Positions 1 to 10,970 of a stretch of DNA of 64,000 bases are shown here, in pieces (within the stretch, counting starts at the first letter, position 1; every line of letters starts with the position of its first letter). The notes under the pieces are model-generated. The model made no database searches. It saw only the letters and a list, made by a program, of their open reading frames with translations, and had not been told where the DNA came from. Made by a program: the position numbers and the translations under genes. Source of the stretch: Mucor racemosus (taxonomy: Eukaryota > Mucoromycota > Mucoromycetes > Mucorales > Mucoraceae); assembly GCA_027405735.1 (NCBI GenBank), contig JAPEHQ010000002.1, positions 2,554,501-2,618,500 of the forward strand. The letters run 5' to 3'.

Positions 1-66
1 TCTCTACATTCAATAAAACCTCGCCTTTTACTCTTGTCTAATTCTTATTATTTAGTTTCGGTAAAA
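1..66 (+). repeat. Terminal flank repeat shared with 60134-60199
   Basis: The first 66 bases recur near 60134-60199 with a few substitutions. Both copies hold an AATAAA block and end in a GGTAAAA motif. In P3 (about 40700) the same GGTAAAAC motif begins the inner inverted arm without this upstream block. The block looks like the 3' part of an LTR or another element edge, because an AT-rich TATA-like stretch and AATAAA precede it in the 60-kb copy. The window start cuts it, so its type is not settled. Confidence 0.6.
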
Positions 67-754
67 GAGTAATGTGCGTAGATAGTAGAAAGTGATAATT
101 ATACAAGGAATGCTATCCCAGATTAGCTAGCTCATTTTTACAATAAGAATTACAATGCAACTCAAAAGGTTCATTATTATCTTAAAAGTTACTATAATAA
201 CCTATGAACGTTACACAGAATTTGGAATGAGGGTATACACATTATTTTTTTTGAGCAAAACCGAGGATATTCTTTTGTGCACATTTTTGAGGACATCTCC
301 ACGAAAAATCAATATTTTGAAGAAATTTAAATTGGGACCTAGAGAGCTCAACGAGGTTGATGATATGAATGTAAAAAAATTCTGCACAGTTTAACGAAAA
401 TTTTGGAATCTATTACGAAAATGTCAAAAAAATGAAATAAAAAAAAAGATACCCAGATTTTTCAAACTCAGACATTTAAAGAGAATTTTAAAACAAGTTT
501 TTTCTAGTAGCTTCCTTAACTGTATCTACCACCTGATGGCTGGTAATCGTATTGTTGTATTCCACCTACTAGTATCATACGTTATCACCTTCTACAGTAT
601 CAATACACCTTACAATCTATTGACTACGACATGTATTGAAGCGCAAGTCTTGATATCGGATATAAGAAACTCCTAGCGTACCAAGTTTAATCCAGTAATT
701 ACCAAGAACAACGCTCGGGCTTCAATTATGATTGATCCATTTCATTCCATAGAT

Positions 755-958
755 TACTATCAAACAGATCTAATAATGGTTCAATAGTGCTTTAAATTAC
801 ATCTCAGGATCTCAATGTCAAATCAATATAGAAGGCCATACTTTTATATCTAAATAAACAATATCTTGTTTTTATTATACAGTTGAAGAACTGATTCTTT
901 ACTCATTATCTTATAATTGTATTCTTTTTTAAGTATTATTTATCAACCCTGAAAATAT
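755..958 (+). repeat. Dispersed repeat, copy 1 (partner 6140-6348 on minus strand)
   Basis: This stretch matches the reverse complement of 6140-6348 with scattered substitutions and small indels. Matching landmarks are ACTATCAAACAGATCTAAT at one end and ATTATTTATCAA at the other. It lies inside the LINE-like insertion, while its partner lies just outside the right end of P1. It has no coding signal. Confidence 0.75.
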
Positions 959-973
959 ACGACACGTATTAAG

Positions 974-2868
974 ATCAATATCAATGGCTGCTTCACTGAA
1001 GAAGTTCTCAAATTACGAGGCTTCAAGCAAGGTGATCCTATCTCGTGTATATGTTATGATCTTGCCTTTGAACCATTTTTACAAAGTATCCTGCAAGACC
1101 AAGACTTCAATGGTTACCAATTCATTCAAAACAACCCTTCAGGTGACCCTGCTAGCTTGACTACCAAAATTCTCTGCTATGCGGATGATGCTCTGGTATT
1201 TGCACACGATAAGCAAGACCTCCGCCTTTTGAAGTACTACATGGACCTGTTTTGCCATGCATCTAATGCTCGTTTTAACTATTCCAAGGTGGAAGCCTTC
1301 TCTCTCTGGTAGGAATACTCGTGGTTTCTGGAACCGCTCTCTGGCTGATGAATATCCATCATCTTTATTCCGCAGATGATGCCCAACCACTGAACTTATC
1401 TCGGGTTTCCCCTTATCCAAAGTGCTCCACAACACAATTATTTTGTCACTTCTCTTATTGCTACTCTGAAATGTACAGTTCAAACTCACTCTTTAGCTGT
1501 TCACTGTCGTTAACACCTTGATCTTATCAAAGTGCTGGTATGTTTTTAGGGTCACACCACTTACCCTCCATGACCTACAACAGATCACTTCCGTGGCTAT
1601 CCAGTATTTGAAACAGGGGATCTTTTCAGCTATACCGTGGAGCACATGGACTCTTCCTCGACACAAGGATGGCCTGGGTGAGCTAGATATTAAACTAACA
1701 ATATACTGCTTTGTACTTTCGCTGGGTTCAACCGGTTCTCCAAATGGACACCTCTACATCCCATTCTAATCCTCTCATGACCATGCTCTCATACCATATA
1801 ACCAATCACAACGGTGTTAAGCCTCCTCAACTTACTTTGCTCTTACCTTTGGCCCGCAAGCATCTTACGGGAGAGCGAAGAGTGACAACCATTGATATGT
1901 TATATAGAGCTATTTACATGTTGCCTAGAGATTATGACTCTGTTACCATCAATCATGCCACTGGTCTCAGTTTGACTCTCGCCACCATCCTGTACCGCCG
2001 GGTGTCTACCAGCTCATACAGATTGCCCTAAAAGTTGAAAGCAATGGCTGTCTCAGACATATTTCAGCTGCATTCCTCTAATAAGTTTTTACACTGGAAA
2101 GATACTGCTGACCCTAGTTTGCTCCTTTGGAAACAGGCACCTCGTCAATTGTTTTGAGGCATCGAATTAGGCGATATTAAGTTGCAACCCTTTTTTCTAC
2201 CTCTCTGTAATCCAACTGCTGTTACAGATATCACGTCCACTTCAGTCTCTCTGCGTCCTTTTGTTCAAAAGCTACTACCTATGGATGCTACAAATGGATC
2301 TCCCATGCAAAGTCATTCCAAAACTTTTCGTCAGGCTTGTTCTTCTCTCTTAGTTGTACTTCCACACTTACGAGCTATCAACTCTTCTGCCTGGACCTTC
2401 TTTTGGTCTCTGTCACTTACAATGATTCAGCGTAATGTTATATATCGGTTTATTAACAACTATATTCCACATCTCTCGCTCTTACACCGAATTTCTCCTG
2501 ATCGCCATATCTTGGACATATGTGTTGTGTGCTCGTCTGCCTCAGATACCCTGGATCACTTCCTATTCCGCTGTTCAAATAAGGCTCTCGTTTGGCAAGG
2601 TATCATATTTGAGTTTCTTTGGCGCACTGTTACCATTGATGATATCTGCCATTCCATCCTTTCTTTTAACTTTTACAACATCCGATATATTCAAAAGCCC
2701 CAGGCACCCTCTCATCTCATAGTTATGATTACTTTAGCTAACATTTGGAGAGCTCACTATCGGTTTGTCTTTAACCAGAAGGCTTTTGAAACTGCTCCCG
2801 TACTGAACAGTATCCGACTCGACATCTACAAAATGATCGACGAAGATCAAGTTCATGATATTTTATAG
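974..2868 (+). pseudogene. Degenerate non-LTR retrotransposon reverse transcriptase and zinc finger
   Basis: The frame from 974 to the TAG at 1310-1312 reads RGFKQGDPIS followed by CYADDALVF, which are the block 4 and YxDD catalytic motifs of LINE-type reverse transcriptases. After the stop the frame is lost. A later frame, 2182-2868, reads as the C-terminal zinc-binding region of such polyproteins: ICVVC, then TLDHFLFRC, giving a Cys-x2-Cys ... His-x4-Cys pattern, followed by a Trp-rich helical tail. The 5' half of the polyprotein, including any endonuclease, is missing. Multiple frame breaks make it inactive. Confidence 0.85.
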
Positions 2869-5301
2869 TCTCTCTCTCAATATCCTTCTTTTAGTATAGT
2901 TATTATTCTTCTATTTTATATTATCTTTTATTAATTTTATACTTTATTCTTCATATCTTATCCTTCTATTCTTATATAATTGATGATTGCGCCCGCCGCT
3001 TGATTACACTCAAAACCTCAAAACTTTGTAATTTACGCGGAGCAAATGATAAAAACCTTTTTTTTTTTTTAAAAGAACACGTAAGTTTTATTATAAAAAA
3101 GTCTTTGGGTATCTTAATTTTTTGCAGAGATACTAAGGCTCAAAGTTTCAATTTTTCATATTTAAGCTGTAAAAACCAAAGTTGGAAGAAAAAATTATCG
3201 GTTTTTCCGAATTTATTCGACAGATGCTATAGTGATAGTCTGTAGACAATTAATTGTTATTTGTAGCCCTTACAAATCTGCATCGAATCGAATTAATTTT
3301 AATAAGAGGTTTTTATTATTTTGTTATGAAAATCGCTCAAAATCGCGATTTTTGGATGAGGGTTGGGGTCAAAAAACAAGAGTACACCTTCAAATCTTCA
3401 CTACTCCTTGAAAAATTAATTTTTTTGAAAAAACTAAAAGCGGATCTATATATATTGCTGCTCGCAATTATTTTTATGGAACTGACATTTTGTTTGATAA
3501 CTTACTAGAAAATGATATTAATAATTTATACGTTTTTGGTGTGTTTTATGGGGTAAATTCTTTGAATTTTTATTTTGGCTCTATTTGTATCTAATAAATA
3601 ATATACCTATAATATAGACAAAAAACTTTTATTATAATTGCAAGTAATATTTACTTAATAAAATCAATAGGTATGCTTGTTTTTCTGATATTCCTATAAT
3701 TTTTTGAATGGCTATATCTCCGCAAAAAAAATAGCTAAAAATATATGAATAGCACCATAATTATTGCAGCATTAACTTGTATTAGAATCCGCTCTTACCT
3801 CAACATATGAAAAAATTTATGGGAAAAATGTTGGAGATCTGATTTTTAGGAAAAAAAATCCATTTTAACTTGTGGAGTGTAACTTTTGTAATTTATGGAG
3901 TGTACCGTTTTTTATGGAGTGTAACTTTCTTGACTGATATCTCTCAACCCCTTATGGCATTGAGTATTTACCCCTTCAAGTCAACCTAAATTACTTTCAA
4001 ATGCTTCAACCAATGATGTTTTAATATTTTCTAATCGGTGAATAAATTTTGCCCAAAATTAAAGTTTTTAACATATGGCAACTATTATTAAAAACGTTAT
4101 TTAAACTGTTTAATTTTGGGCAAAATTTATTCACCGATTAGAAAATATTAAAACATCATTGGTTGAAGCATTTGAAAGTAATTTAGGTTGACTTGAAGGG
4201 GTAAATACTCAATGCCATAAGGGGTTGAGAGATATCAGTCAAGAAAGTTACACTCCATAAAAAACGGTACACTCCATAAATTACAAAAGTTACACTCCAC
4301 AAGTTAAAATGGATTTTTTTTCCTAAAAATCAGATCTCCAACATTTTTCCCATAAATTTTTTCATATGTTGAGGTAAGAGCGGATTCTAATACAAGTTAA
4401 TGCTGCAATAATTATGGTGCTATTCATATATTTTTAGCTATTTTTTTTGCGGAGATATAGCCATTCAAAAAATTATAGGAATATCAGAAAAACAAGCATA
4501 CCTATTGATTTTATTAAGTAAATATTACTTGCAATTATAATAAAAGTTTTTTGTCTATATTATAGGTATATTATTTATTAGATACAAATAGAGCCAAAAT
4601 AAAAATTCAAAGAATTTACCCCATAAAACACACCAAAAACGTATAAATTATTAATATCATTTTCTAGTAAGTTATCAAACAAAATGTCAGTTCCATAAAA
4701 ATAATTGCGAGCAGCAATATATATAGATCCGCTTTTAGTTTTTTCAAAAAAATTAATTTTTCAAGGAGTAGTGAAGATTTGAAGGTGTACTCTTGTTTTT
4801 TGACCCCAACCCTCATCCAAAAATCGCGATTTTGAGCGATTTTCATAACAAAATAATAAAAACCTCTTATTAAAATTAATTCGATTCGATGCAGATTTGT
4901 AAGGGCTACAAATAACAATTAATTGTCTACAGACTATCACTATAGCATCTGTCGAATAAATTCGGAAAAACCGATAATTTTTTCTTCCAACTTTGGTTTT
5001 TACAGCTTAAATATGAAAAATTGAAACTTTGAGCCTTAGTATCTCTGCAAAAAATTAAGATACCCAAAGACTTTTTTATAATAAAACTTACTTGTTTTAA
5101 AATTCTCTTTAACATATCTGAGTCTGAAAAAACTCGGGACATTTTTTTTTATTCCATTTTTTTGACATTTTCGTAATAGATTCCAAAATATTCGTTGAAT
5201 TTTACAGAGTTTTTTTTACATTCATATCATCAACATCGTTGAGCTCTCTAGGTCCCAATTTAAATTTCTTCAAAATATTGATTTTTCGTGGAGATGTCCT
5301 C

Positions 5302-5763
5302 TGTGGAACAGAGAAAGCTATTCACGGAAAAAAGTATAAAAAAACAATAGGAATTCGATTAGATAACATTAGGGTTTTATTATCAAATTAAATTCTACTT
5401 GAGGACTTTTGTAATAAATAAATGTCCTCTTTATATAGTTTTCATCAGAGAGATTAGGTAAGCATTCCTAGGTCCATACATAGCCAATAATATCCTTTGT
5501 CAGACATAAATCTTGATAGTAACCAATCGGTGTATTCATAGGATTCATGGGTCCTTGATCATAATGATGTGATTAAATCCACAGTGTGTTGATTGGCCTT
5601 TAACTATAAGTTGCTAGGATAGAAGCTTGGTAGAAAATTTATATTAGTATGAATCAGCATATATCATTTAGTAGTGAAATGTCTATTCATGTCAGCTGTA
5701 CTTTAATTGAGAATCAGATGAAATGGAGATCAATATAGTGGATAAATGTGTACATATTCCACA
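5302..5763 (+). mobile_element. Solo LTR in right arm of P1
   Basis: This 462-bp segment interrupts the P1 right arm relative to the left. It begins TGTGGAA and ends TTCCACA, a perfect 7-bp terminal inverted repeat of the TG...CA type. The same 5-bp target TCCTC lies directly before it (5297-5301) and after it (5764-5768). There is no coding sequence. These are the marks of an LTR retrotransposon reduced to one LTR by recombination. The superfamily cannot be told from the LTR alone. Confidence 0.92.
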
Positions 5764-6029
5764 TCCTCAAAAATGTGTACAAAAGAATATCCTCGGTTTT
5801 GCTCAAAAAAAATAATGTGTATACCCTCATTCCAAATTCTGTATTACGTTCATATGTTATTATAGTAACTTTTAAGATAATAATAAACCTTTTGAGTTGC
5901 GTTGTAATTATTCTTGTAAAAATGAGCTGACTAATCTGGAATACCATTCCTTGTATAATTATCACTTTTTACTACTACTACTGTATCCCATTTCCTGAAT
6001 TTTACTTTAGAACAAGAACAATCAAGAAT

Positions 6030-6110
6030 GTTGCCACAGATCAGTTAGTTGACTTCTTATCAATAAGGATTACAAATCAAAAAGTTCATTATTATCTTAC
6101 AAATAACCGG
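6030..6110 (+). repeat. Short stray copy of the subfamily A terminus
   Basis: Just outside the right end of P1, about 80 bases resemble the P1/P3 terminal segment: the block around CAATAAGAATTACAA and GTTCATTATTATCTTA, here diverged. It lies in direct orientation relative to the P1 left end. It may be the remnant of an older copy or of a nested insertion. Confidence 0.55.
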
Positions 6111-6139
6111 TGGATGCAACAAAATTACCTGTTGTGTCC

Positions 6140-6348
6140 TATATTTTTGTGTTTGATAAATAATATTTAAAAAAAATACAATGAAAGGAGAATGAATAAT
6201 AAACCAATTTTTCAACTGTATGATAAAAACAAGATATCTTTTATTTAGATATTAAAAGTATGGCCTTTTACTGTATATTGATTTGATATTGAGATTCTGA
6301 GATGTAACTTAAGGCACTATTGAACCATTAGATCTGTTTGATAGTAAT
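6140..6348 (-). repeat. Dispersed repeat, copy 2 (partner 755-958)
   Basis: This is the reverse-complement partner of 755-958. It is AT-rich and non-coding. Having one copy inside the LINE-like insertion and one outside P1 means it is a dispersed family and not part of the palindrome. Confidence 0.75.
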
Positions 6349-7019
6349 ATAATAACAAAAAATTTATAATCTATAAAAGTTACGGTCATTAATGTTAAAA
6401 ATAACAGATCTCGTCCGATATCAATAGGAAAACAATATCTGTTAATACTAGGATTTCACAAACAACGCATCGTATTACGGTTAACCGAGTTTGACTGCTT
6501 TAACGGGCCGTTTTTTATGCAAACTCGAATGAGGGTATTCGAGTTTCTTCTTTTCTTTTTTTGTTAGCTAAGCTCGAAAACAGGATTGAAAAAATACTTC
6601 AAGTTGTGAAACTGTCAAATATGCTATTATCAATTCATAATCCCATATTAACTTGACAAGGTTGCTATTAACAGCCTCCTTAAGGCAAACCAATACTTGC
6701 TCCCACCCCGTCTTTTATCTGGGTTACAAAAGAACGGGCCGTTTTCCAACTCGAATCGAATGGCCGTTTCCGTTAAAACTCGATTCAAACTCGAATCGAA
6801 GCCCATTCCTAGTTAATACAGTATATATAAGAACAATTGATTTTTAAATTTTTTCTATGTAGAAGCTAAACAATCACACTCTATGATATTTGTGTGATCA
6901 TTTTTCCTACTAATTAACCAATAAAAAAATTACAATTTATTTTGTTCGTTCTGTCCTTCACGACCTACAGTATTTTGACTTGCTGTAATACACAAAAAAA
7001 AAACTACACTCAATAAGTT
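6349..7019. other. Gene-free stretch with reiterated CTCGA motifs
   Basis: No gene is evident. From about 6485 to 6810 the motif ACTCGAA or its complement recurs many times in both orientations, and GGGCCGTTTT occurs near 6504 and 6736. The pattern is like a decayed array of short inverted motifs and is reminiscent of the CTCGA and GCTTGC motifs in the outer arms of P3. Confidence 0.5.
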
Positions 7020-9000
7020 GAAATGAATTCTAATATTAAATTTGAATTTTCAAAATTGGAGTATGCTTTCTTTCTATAACTAGCCTCATAATAAACATTT
7101 TTTAGGATATACCTCAGAGACCACAAAATAGATATGAATTAGTCGCATTACCCTAGCTATTTCTGAATTCATGTTATGTCTCATGAAAGGCTCAAAAACA
7201 CGTAAAATCCACTGCTTTTTCCTTGAAAACCGAATTTCACTTTTCATCCCTGCCCAACCTTTTTTTTTCACTAAATAACACCAAGAACAAATTATATGCC
7301 AATGTACCTGAGATGTTCAACTTTAATCCAAAAACAAGTATCCAAAAATATCCTATTTTTTTCAGTTGGTATTAATTTTTCAATGCTAATGTTTCAGATT
7401 TTTACGCGTATTCCACTGCTAAAGTATTGAAAACTTTGAGGCTTCATATTTCTAGAAATAATTAAGCTATACGAACACTTTCTAATAATAAAACTTGTTT
7501 CAAAGCACTCTATAAGATATTAAAGTATAAAAAAATTATGAGCACTTTTTATTTTTTTCATTTTTTTTTTGACATTTTTGTTGCAGTAAATTACGATGTT
7601 ATTTACTAAAATAAAAAAAATATAAAAATAAAAGCAGTAGAAATACAATTATAATCAGCTAAAGTTTTTATTACAAAAGATTTCTGAAGAGTTAAAATAA
7701 TTGAAAAGTATGAGGATATTTATAGTGATTTGGAGAACTTGGATACCATCAGACTTGAATGGATGTATATTTAGTAATCTTCCAGTTTTGAGTACATTGT
7801 TATTGATTTGATATTTTAAGGGGTAAATTGTATAGAGCATTGACCATAAGGGATTGTATGTCAAGTGTGACAATATCGACCTTTTGGGAAATGGTTGTTT
7901 TTGTTTATTTCTGTTATATCTATTTTATGTAACCTTGATTTTTAAGGGGTAGTTTTTATATGCTTGAATCTTATTTATATTGATAGTGCAACTACGATAT
8001 AGATGAGTAGTTGACTAAATTGATATCTTTGTTTATTATCATTATTGATTTGGATAGAATCCTGTTTTGATATATATGTCATTTGTGTAATTGATTGCGC
8101 CGTGATCAAGGGTGCTATCATCTACACGACATGTATGGTTCAAAAAGGGTATTTCATATTTTTAGCATGCGTTTGTTATTGTGTTCAATTGAAGCGTTTG
8201 TTTATTATCGTTGTTCACATTTCAAGTGGCATCATATTTTATGAGCGACACTTGAAATTTAGGTTGTTTTTATTTTATCAAGCGTTTTTAGTATGTAATT
8301 CCACTGCATTTGTAATAGATTTCAAAATGTTTGTTAAATTGAGCAACGCTTTTTATATATTCATGTCATCAAGCTCGTTGGGTTCTCTTTGACCCAATTT
8401 AGTTTTTTTCAAAATATTGATTTTTTGTGGAGATATTCTAAAAAATGTGTGCAAAGAGATACCTTTGTTTCTAGCCTCAATTTTCCCCTTGTATACCCTC
8501 ATCCTAAATTCTGAATTTCAAAATTTTTTGAACAAAAATCTTATTTTCTCTACGAAAAATGCAGCTACAAGGTTCAACAATAGCTCAGCCAATAGATAAT
8601 TTTGCTGTGCGTTACTTCCATTATTTAAATTTAAAATGTTTTTATAAAAAGTGTTCTCTATCTTCAAAAAACCTCTAAAATTTCAATTGCATTTTACGCA
8701 AAATTTTACGCGAAACATTTTTTTGAATTTTGTTAATATGGATGTAGAATTTAAACCTGCACAAAAACCATTTAATGTGCTAGGTTGACTTACTTTGCAG
8801 TTCATGAGCTATTAAATATTGTTTTTTTTGGTTCATTTTTCGTTCATTTTTCACCATCAAATCAATTTTGGAACCCAGTTATGAAACTGAACATATATTG
8901 TTTTTGCACATTTTTCAAATTTCTGCATCAAAATTCAATATTTTTCTGATAAACAAAATCCTTCAGATACATGCCAATTAACGCTATCATATGGGCCTAT
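7020..9000 (-). repeat. Diverged single copy of the fold-back unit (subfamily B)
   Basis: Read on the minus strand, this region follows the same block order as the P2 arms and the 44.1-45.4 kb copy: a pyrimidine-flanked AAACAA block, the intron-like segment, the ISPQKINILKK peptide block (about 8395-8445) and the block near 8760-8880. It is clearly older than the P2 arms, with many substitutions and a stop in the peptide frame. It is split by an insertion at 7584-8306 and has no inverted partner nearby. Confidence 0.75.
7584..8306. mobile_element. Small TIR element inserted in the subfamily B copy
   Basis: Compared with other family members this 723-bp block is extra. Its ends are imperfect inverted repeats, CAGTAAATTAC at the left and GTAATTCCACTG at the right. 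Flanks CATTTTTGT (7573-7581) and CATTTGTAA (8307-8315) look like a duplicated target of about 8-9 bp that has since drifted, which would suit a hAT or Mutator-type non-autonomous element. No transposase frame is present. It holds an imperfect hairpin at about 8217-8263. Confidence 0.55.
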
Positions 9001-10097
9001 GTTAGGTATTGCTATCATATTTCAACCACTCTTTTATTCCCACGATAAAAAGAAATAAAAAACAAAATGTCTCCAAATATTTTTATATTCGAATATGTTA
9101 TAGAAAATTAAATTATAATTAGAGTTTAATTACTGGAAATAACGCCAAAGCTTATTTTTGAAACGAGATAATTATCATAAAAAAATTGAGTTTTAAGCAG
9201 TAAAATTATGGAACTAACTTTTTAAAGAGTTTTTTTATACACATGCTTTAAGGAAAACATAAAAAAATTTGGTTTGGCATTGCTTTGTAACATCTAAGGT
9301 GAGCTCTCGTATTTTTTTTATCTCAAGTTCCATGTTGCTAAGCATCGACAATCAAACTGACAATCATGACCCCAAAAAACGTAAATTTGAGTCCCGGTTT
9401 TTTCTTTCTTTATAGTGATTTTATCAGTGTATTTTGGTATTTAATGGATTCATTAGATGACATTATTCGCTCTGAGATGTATAAAAAAGCTATTATACAT
9501 TCTGTAGTCCCTTGAGCTTACTTACTTACCTTTTGATTTGATGTTTAGTTGGAGATGGTCTAACGCTCCGATTTGTAAATAAATGAACTCCAATAAAGCT
9601 TATTTTATAATCTCACTGTTGACTTTTCATACTCTTTCAATATATGCAGATATAATATTGGTCTTTGGTACTTCAATTGAGTATCATTGACATTTTAAAT
9701 TACCAGACATGTCATTTTTCTGGATTGTAACAATATATTCAAGATGAAATGTTTAGCTTTGATGTATGTTGTATTGCAGTTTCCGTTTGATAAAAAAATG
9801 CGATAAATCTTGCGAAAATTTCACCTAAATTGTGATTCTATATGTCTTTTTCCAAGTGACCTTTCCATACAAGTCAAAAAGATGATAACCAATTTACCAA
9901 CACTTTTCACAATGGGGGAGGTCTCTGCCTGTTTGCTGCTTTCCAATCCTTTTATACGTCACGACCCTGTTCTAATCTGTTTTTGCGGGGTGGGTTCTTG
10001 TTATTTGACAAACCGATACAAAACAAAACAAGAATCAACAAGATTCCCCTCTTTCTTTTCTCGTTTACAAAACTTATATTAATTTAAATAGAAAAAG
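9001..10097. other. Gene-free AT-rich region upstream of NDUFS5
   Basis: There are long A and T runs and no supported exon. The last few hundred bases presumably hold the NDUFS5 promoter. A 90-codon open frame at 9810-10082 shows no family resemblance and ends in the promoter region. Confidence 0.5.
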
Positions 10098-10538
10098 ATG
10101 GCTTCCGGTTTTGGTTTAGATGGCGGTAATGTTATCAATTACAAACAATAGAAAATTCCGTATTATTGTATATTAAATATTTTGTATGTATAGGTCGTGG
10201 TCGTTGTTTCCACTTTTGGCAAGAATTCAACAAGTGTTATGCTACTGCCGACGCTCCTCAACAATGTCTTGATCAACGTGACGATTACCTTGAGTGTCTT
10301 CATCATACCAAAGAGGTAAAGATTTATCATATAACATGAATAGGAAAAAATTTTAACATTTTTTTTAACAAAAAAAAAGTTTGCTCGTATTACCCGTATC
10401 AAGACTGAGGAATTGAAGCAAGCTGAAAAGAGAAAGAATGATCTCGAAAAGCAACAAAAGGATTCTTTGACTGCAGCAAAGTCAAATCTGCCAAAATTAA
10501 ACATTATTGATGATAAAGAATCAGCAAAGGCAGAATAA
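10098..10538 (+). CDS. NDUFS5: NADH:ubiquinone oxidoreductase 15 kDa subunit (NDUFS5-like)
   Basis: This is an accessory subunit of mitochondrial complex I on the intermembrane-space side. Exons are 10098-10125, 10194-10315 and 10380-10538, giving a 102-residue protein. The core is a twin CX9C fold: CFHFWQEFNKC, then CLDQRDDYLEC, each two cysteines nine residues apart, followed by LHHTKE. This is the signature of Mia40-imported CHCH proteins and matches this subunit closely. The C-terminal third is a charged helix rich in Lys and Glu. All three junctions keep frame and use GT-AG introns of 68 and 64 nt. The start follows an AT-rich leader with A at -3. Family and length fit the known subunit. 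Confidence 0.9.
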
Positions 10539-10970
10539 ATTTATTTGGATTGATTTTTTTTTTAGAAGATCGTTATATACACCCGCTCCCTCCTTTTAAC
10601 ACAAATGCAAAATCAACGAAATCAACTCAAACTATCACGCTCAACGAAATACACAACATGAATTACGACATTTGTAATTTAGAAAATATATATAATAAAT
10701 AAATAAAAAAGATTCAATTGATATATCAATGATGAGAAGATTTTATCACTGGACGAGAAAGAGATAAAAAAAAAAAGCGAGAGGTTTTTTGTTTCTGTTT
10801 TATTGGAAATGGGGGGGGAACTAGGGATTAAATAATAGTAATAAGATAGTAGTATAGTAATAATAATGACAATGTTTGATATAGTAATAGTAATGTAGTA
10901 ATAGTAGTAATAGTAGTAGCAGTAGTAACAGTAGTAATAATAATAGTGATGACAGTCTACATGAGTTGGT
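10539..10970. other. Convergent 3' regions with trinucleotide-rich tract
   Basis: This is the space between two convergent genes. About 10836-10950 is a run of mixed TAG/TAA/TAC-type trinucleotide repeats, probably inside the 3' UTR of the minus-strand START gene. No gene is seen. Confidence 0.6.

Larger units (their letters stand above)
498..3080 (+). mobile_element. LINE-like insertion in left arm of P1
   Basis: Comparison with the right arm shows that 498-3080 is extra DNA: the arm sequence stops after AAAACAAG at 497 and resumes with GTAAGT at 3081. The insertion carries non-LTR reverse transcriptase remains (see 974-2868) and ends near a run of T at about 3059-3070. No clean target-site duplication is visible. 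Its 5' part (755-958) is itself a dispersed repeat. Because the right arm lacks it, it either entered after the palindrome formed or was lost from one arm. Confidence 0.75.
50..5985. mobile_element. Giant fold-back element P1 (subfamily A)
   Basis: This is a large inverted repeat centred at 4086: a base at x pairs with a base at 8172-x. The inner left arm is 3081-4063, the spacer 4064-4108 (45 bp), and the inner right arm 4109-5091. The outer arms are about 50-497 on the left and 5092-5985 on the right. The inner arms appear identical where compared; open frames at 3254-3508 (+) and 4664-4918 (-) translate identically. The outer arms carry about ten differences per 100 bases in the piece compared (401-497). 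The left arm is interrupted by a LINE-like insertion (498-3080) and the right arm by a solo LTR (5302-5763). No transposase was recognised, so the element looks non-autonomous or of an unknown type. Confidence 0.88.

Noticed and set aside
3254..3508. Mirrored 84-residue frames in P1 (and related frames in P3) as genes.
   Set aside because: They exist identically only because the arms are identical. The frame is not kept at the same length in P3, and there is no recognised domain, so they are noted within the repeat only.
9810..10082. 90-codon frame before NDUFS5.
   Set aside because: It lies in the promoter region and has no homology or splice support.
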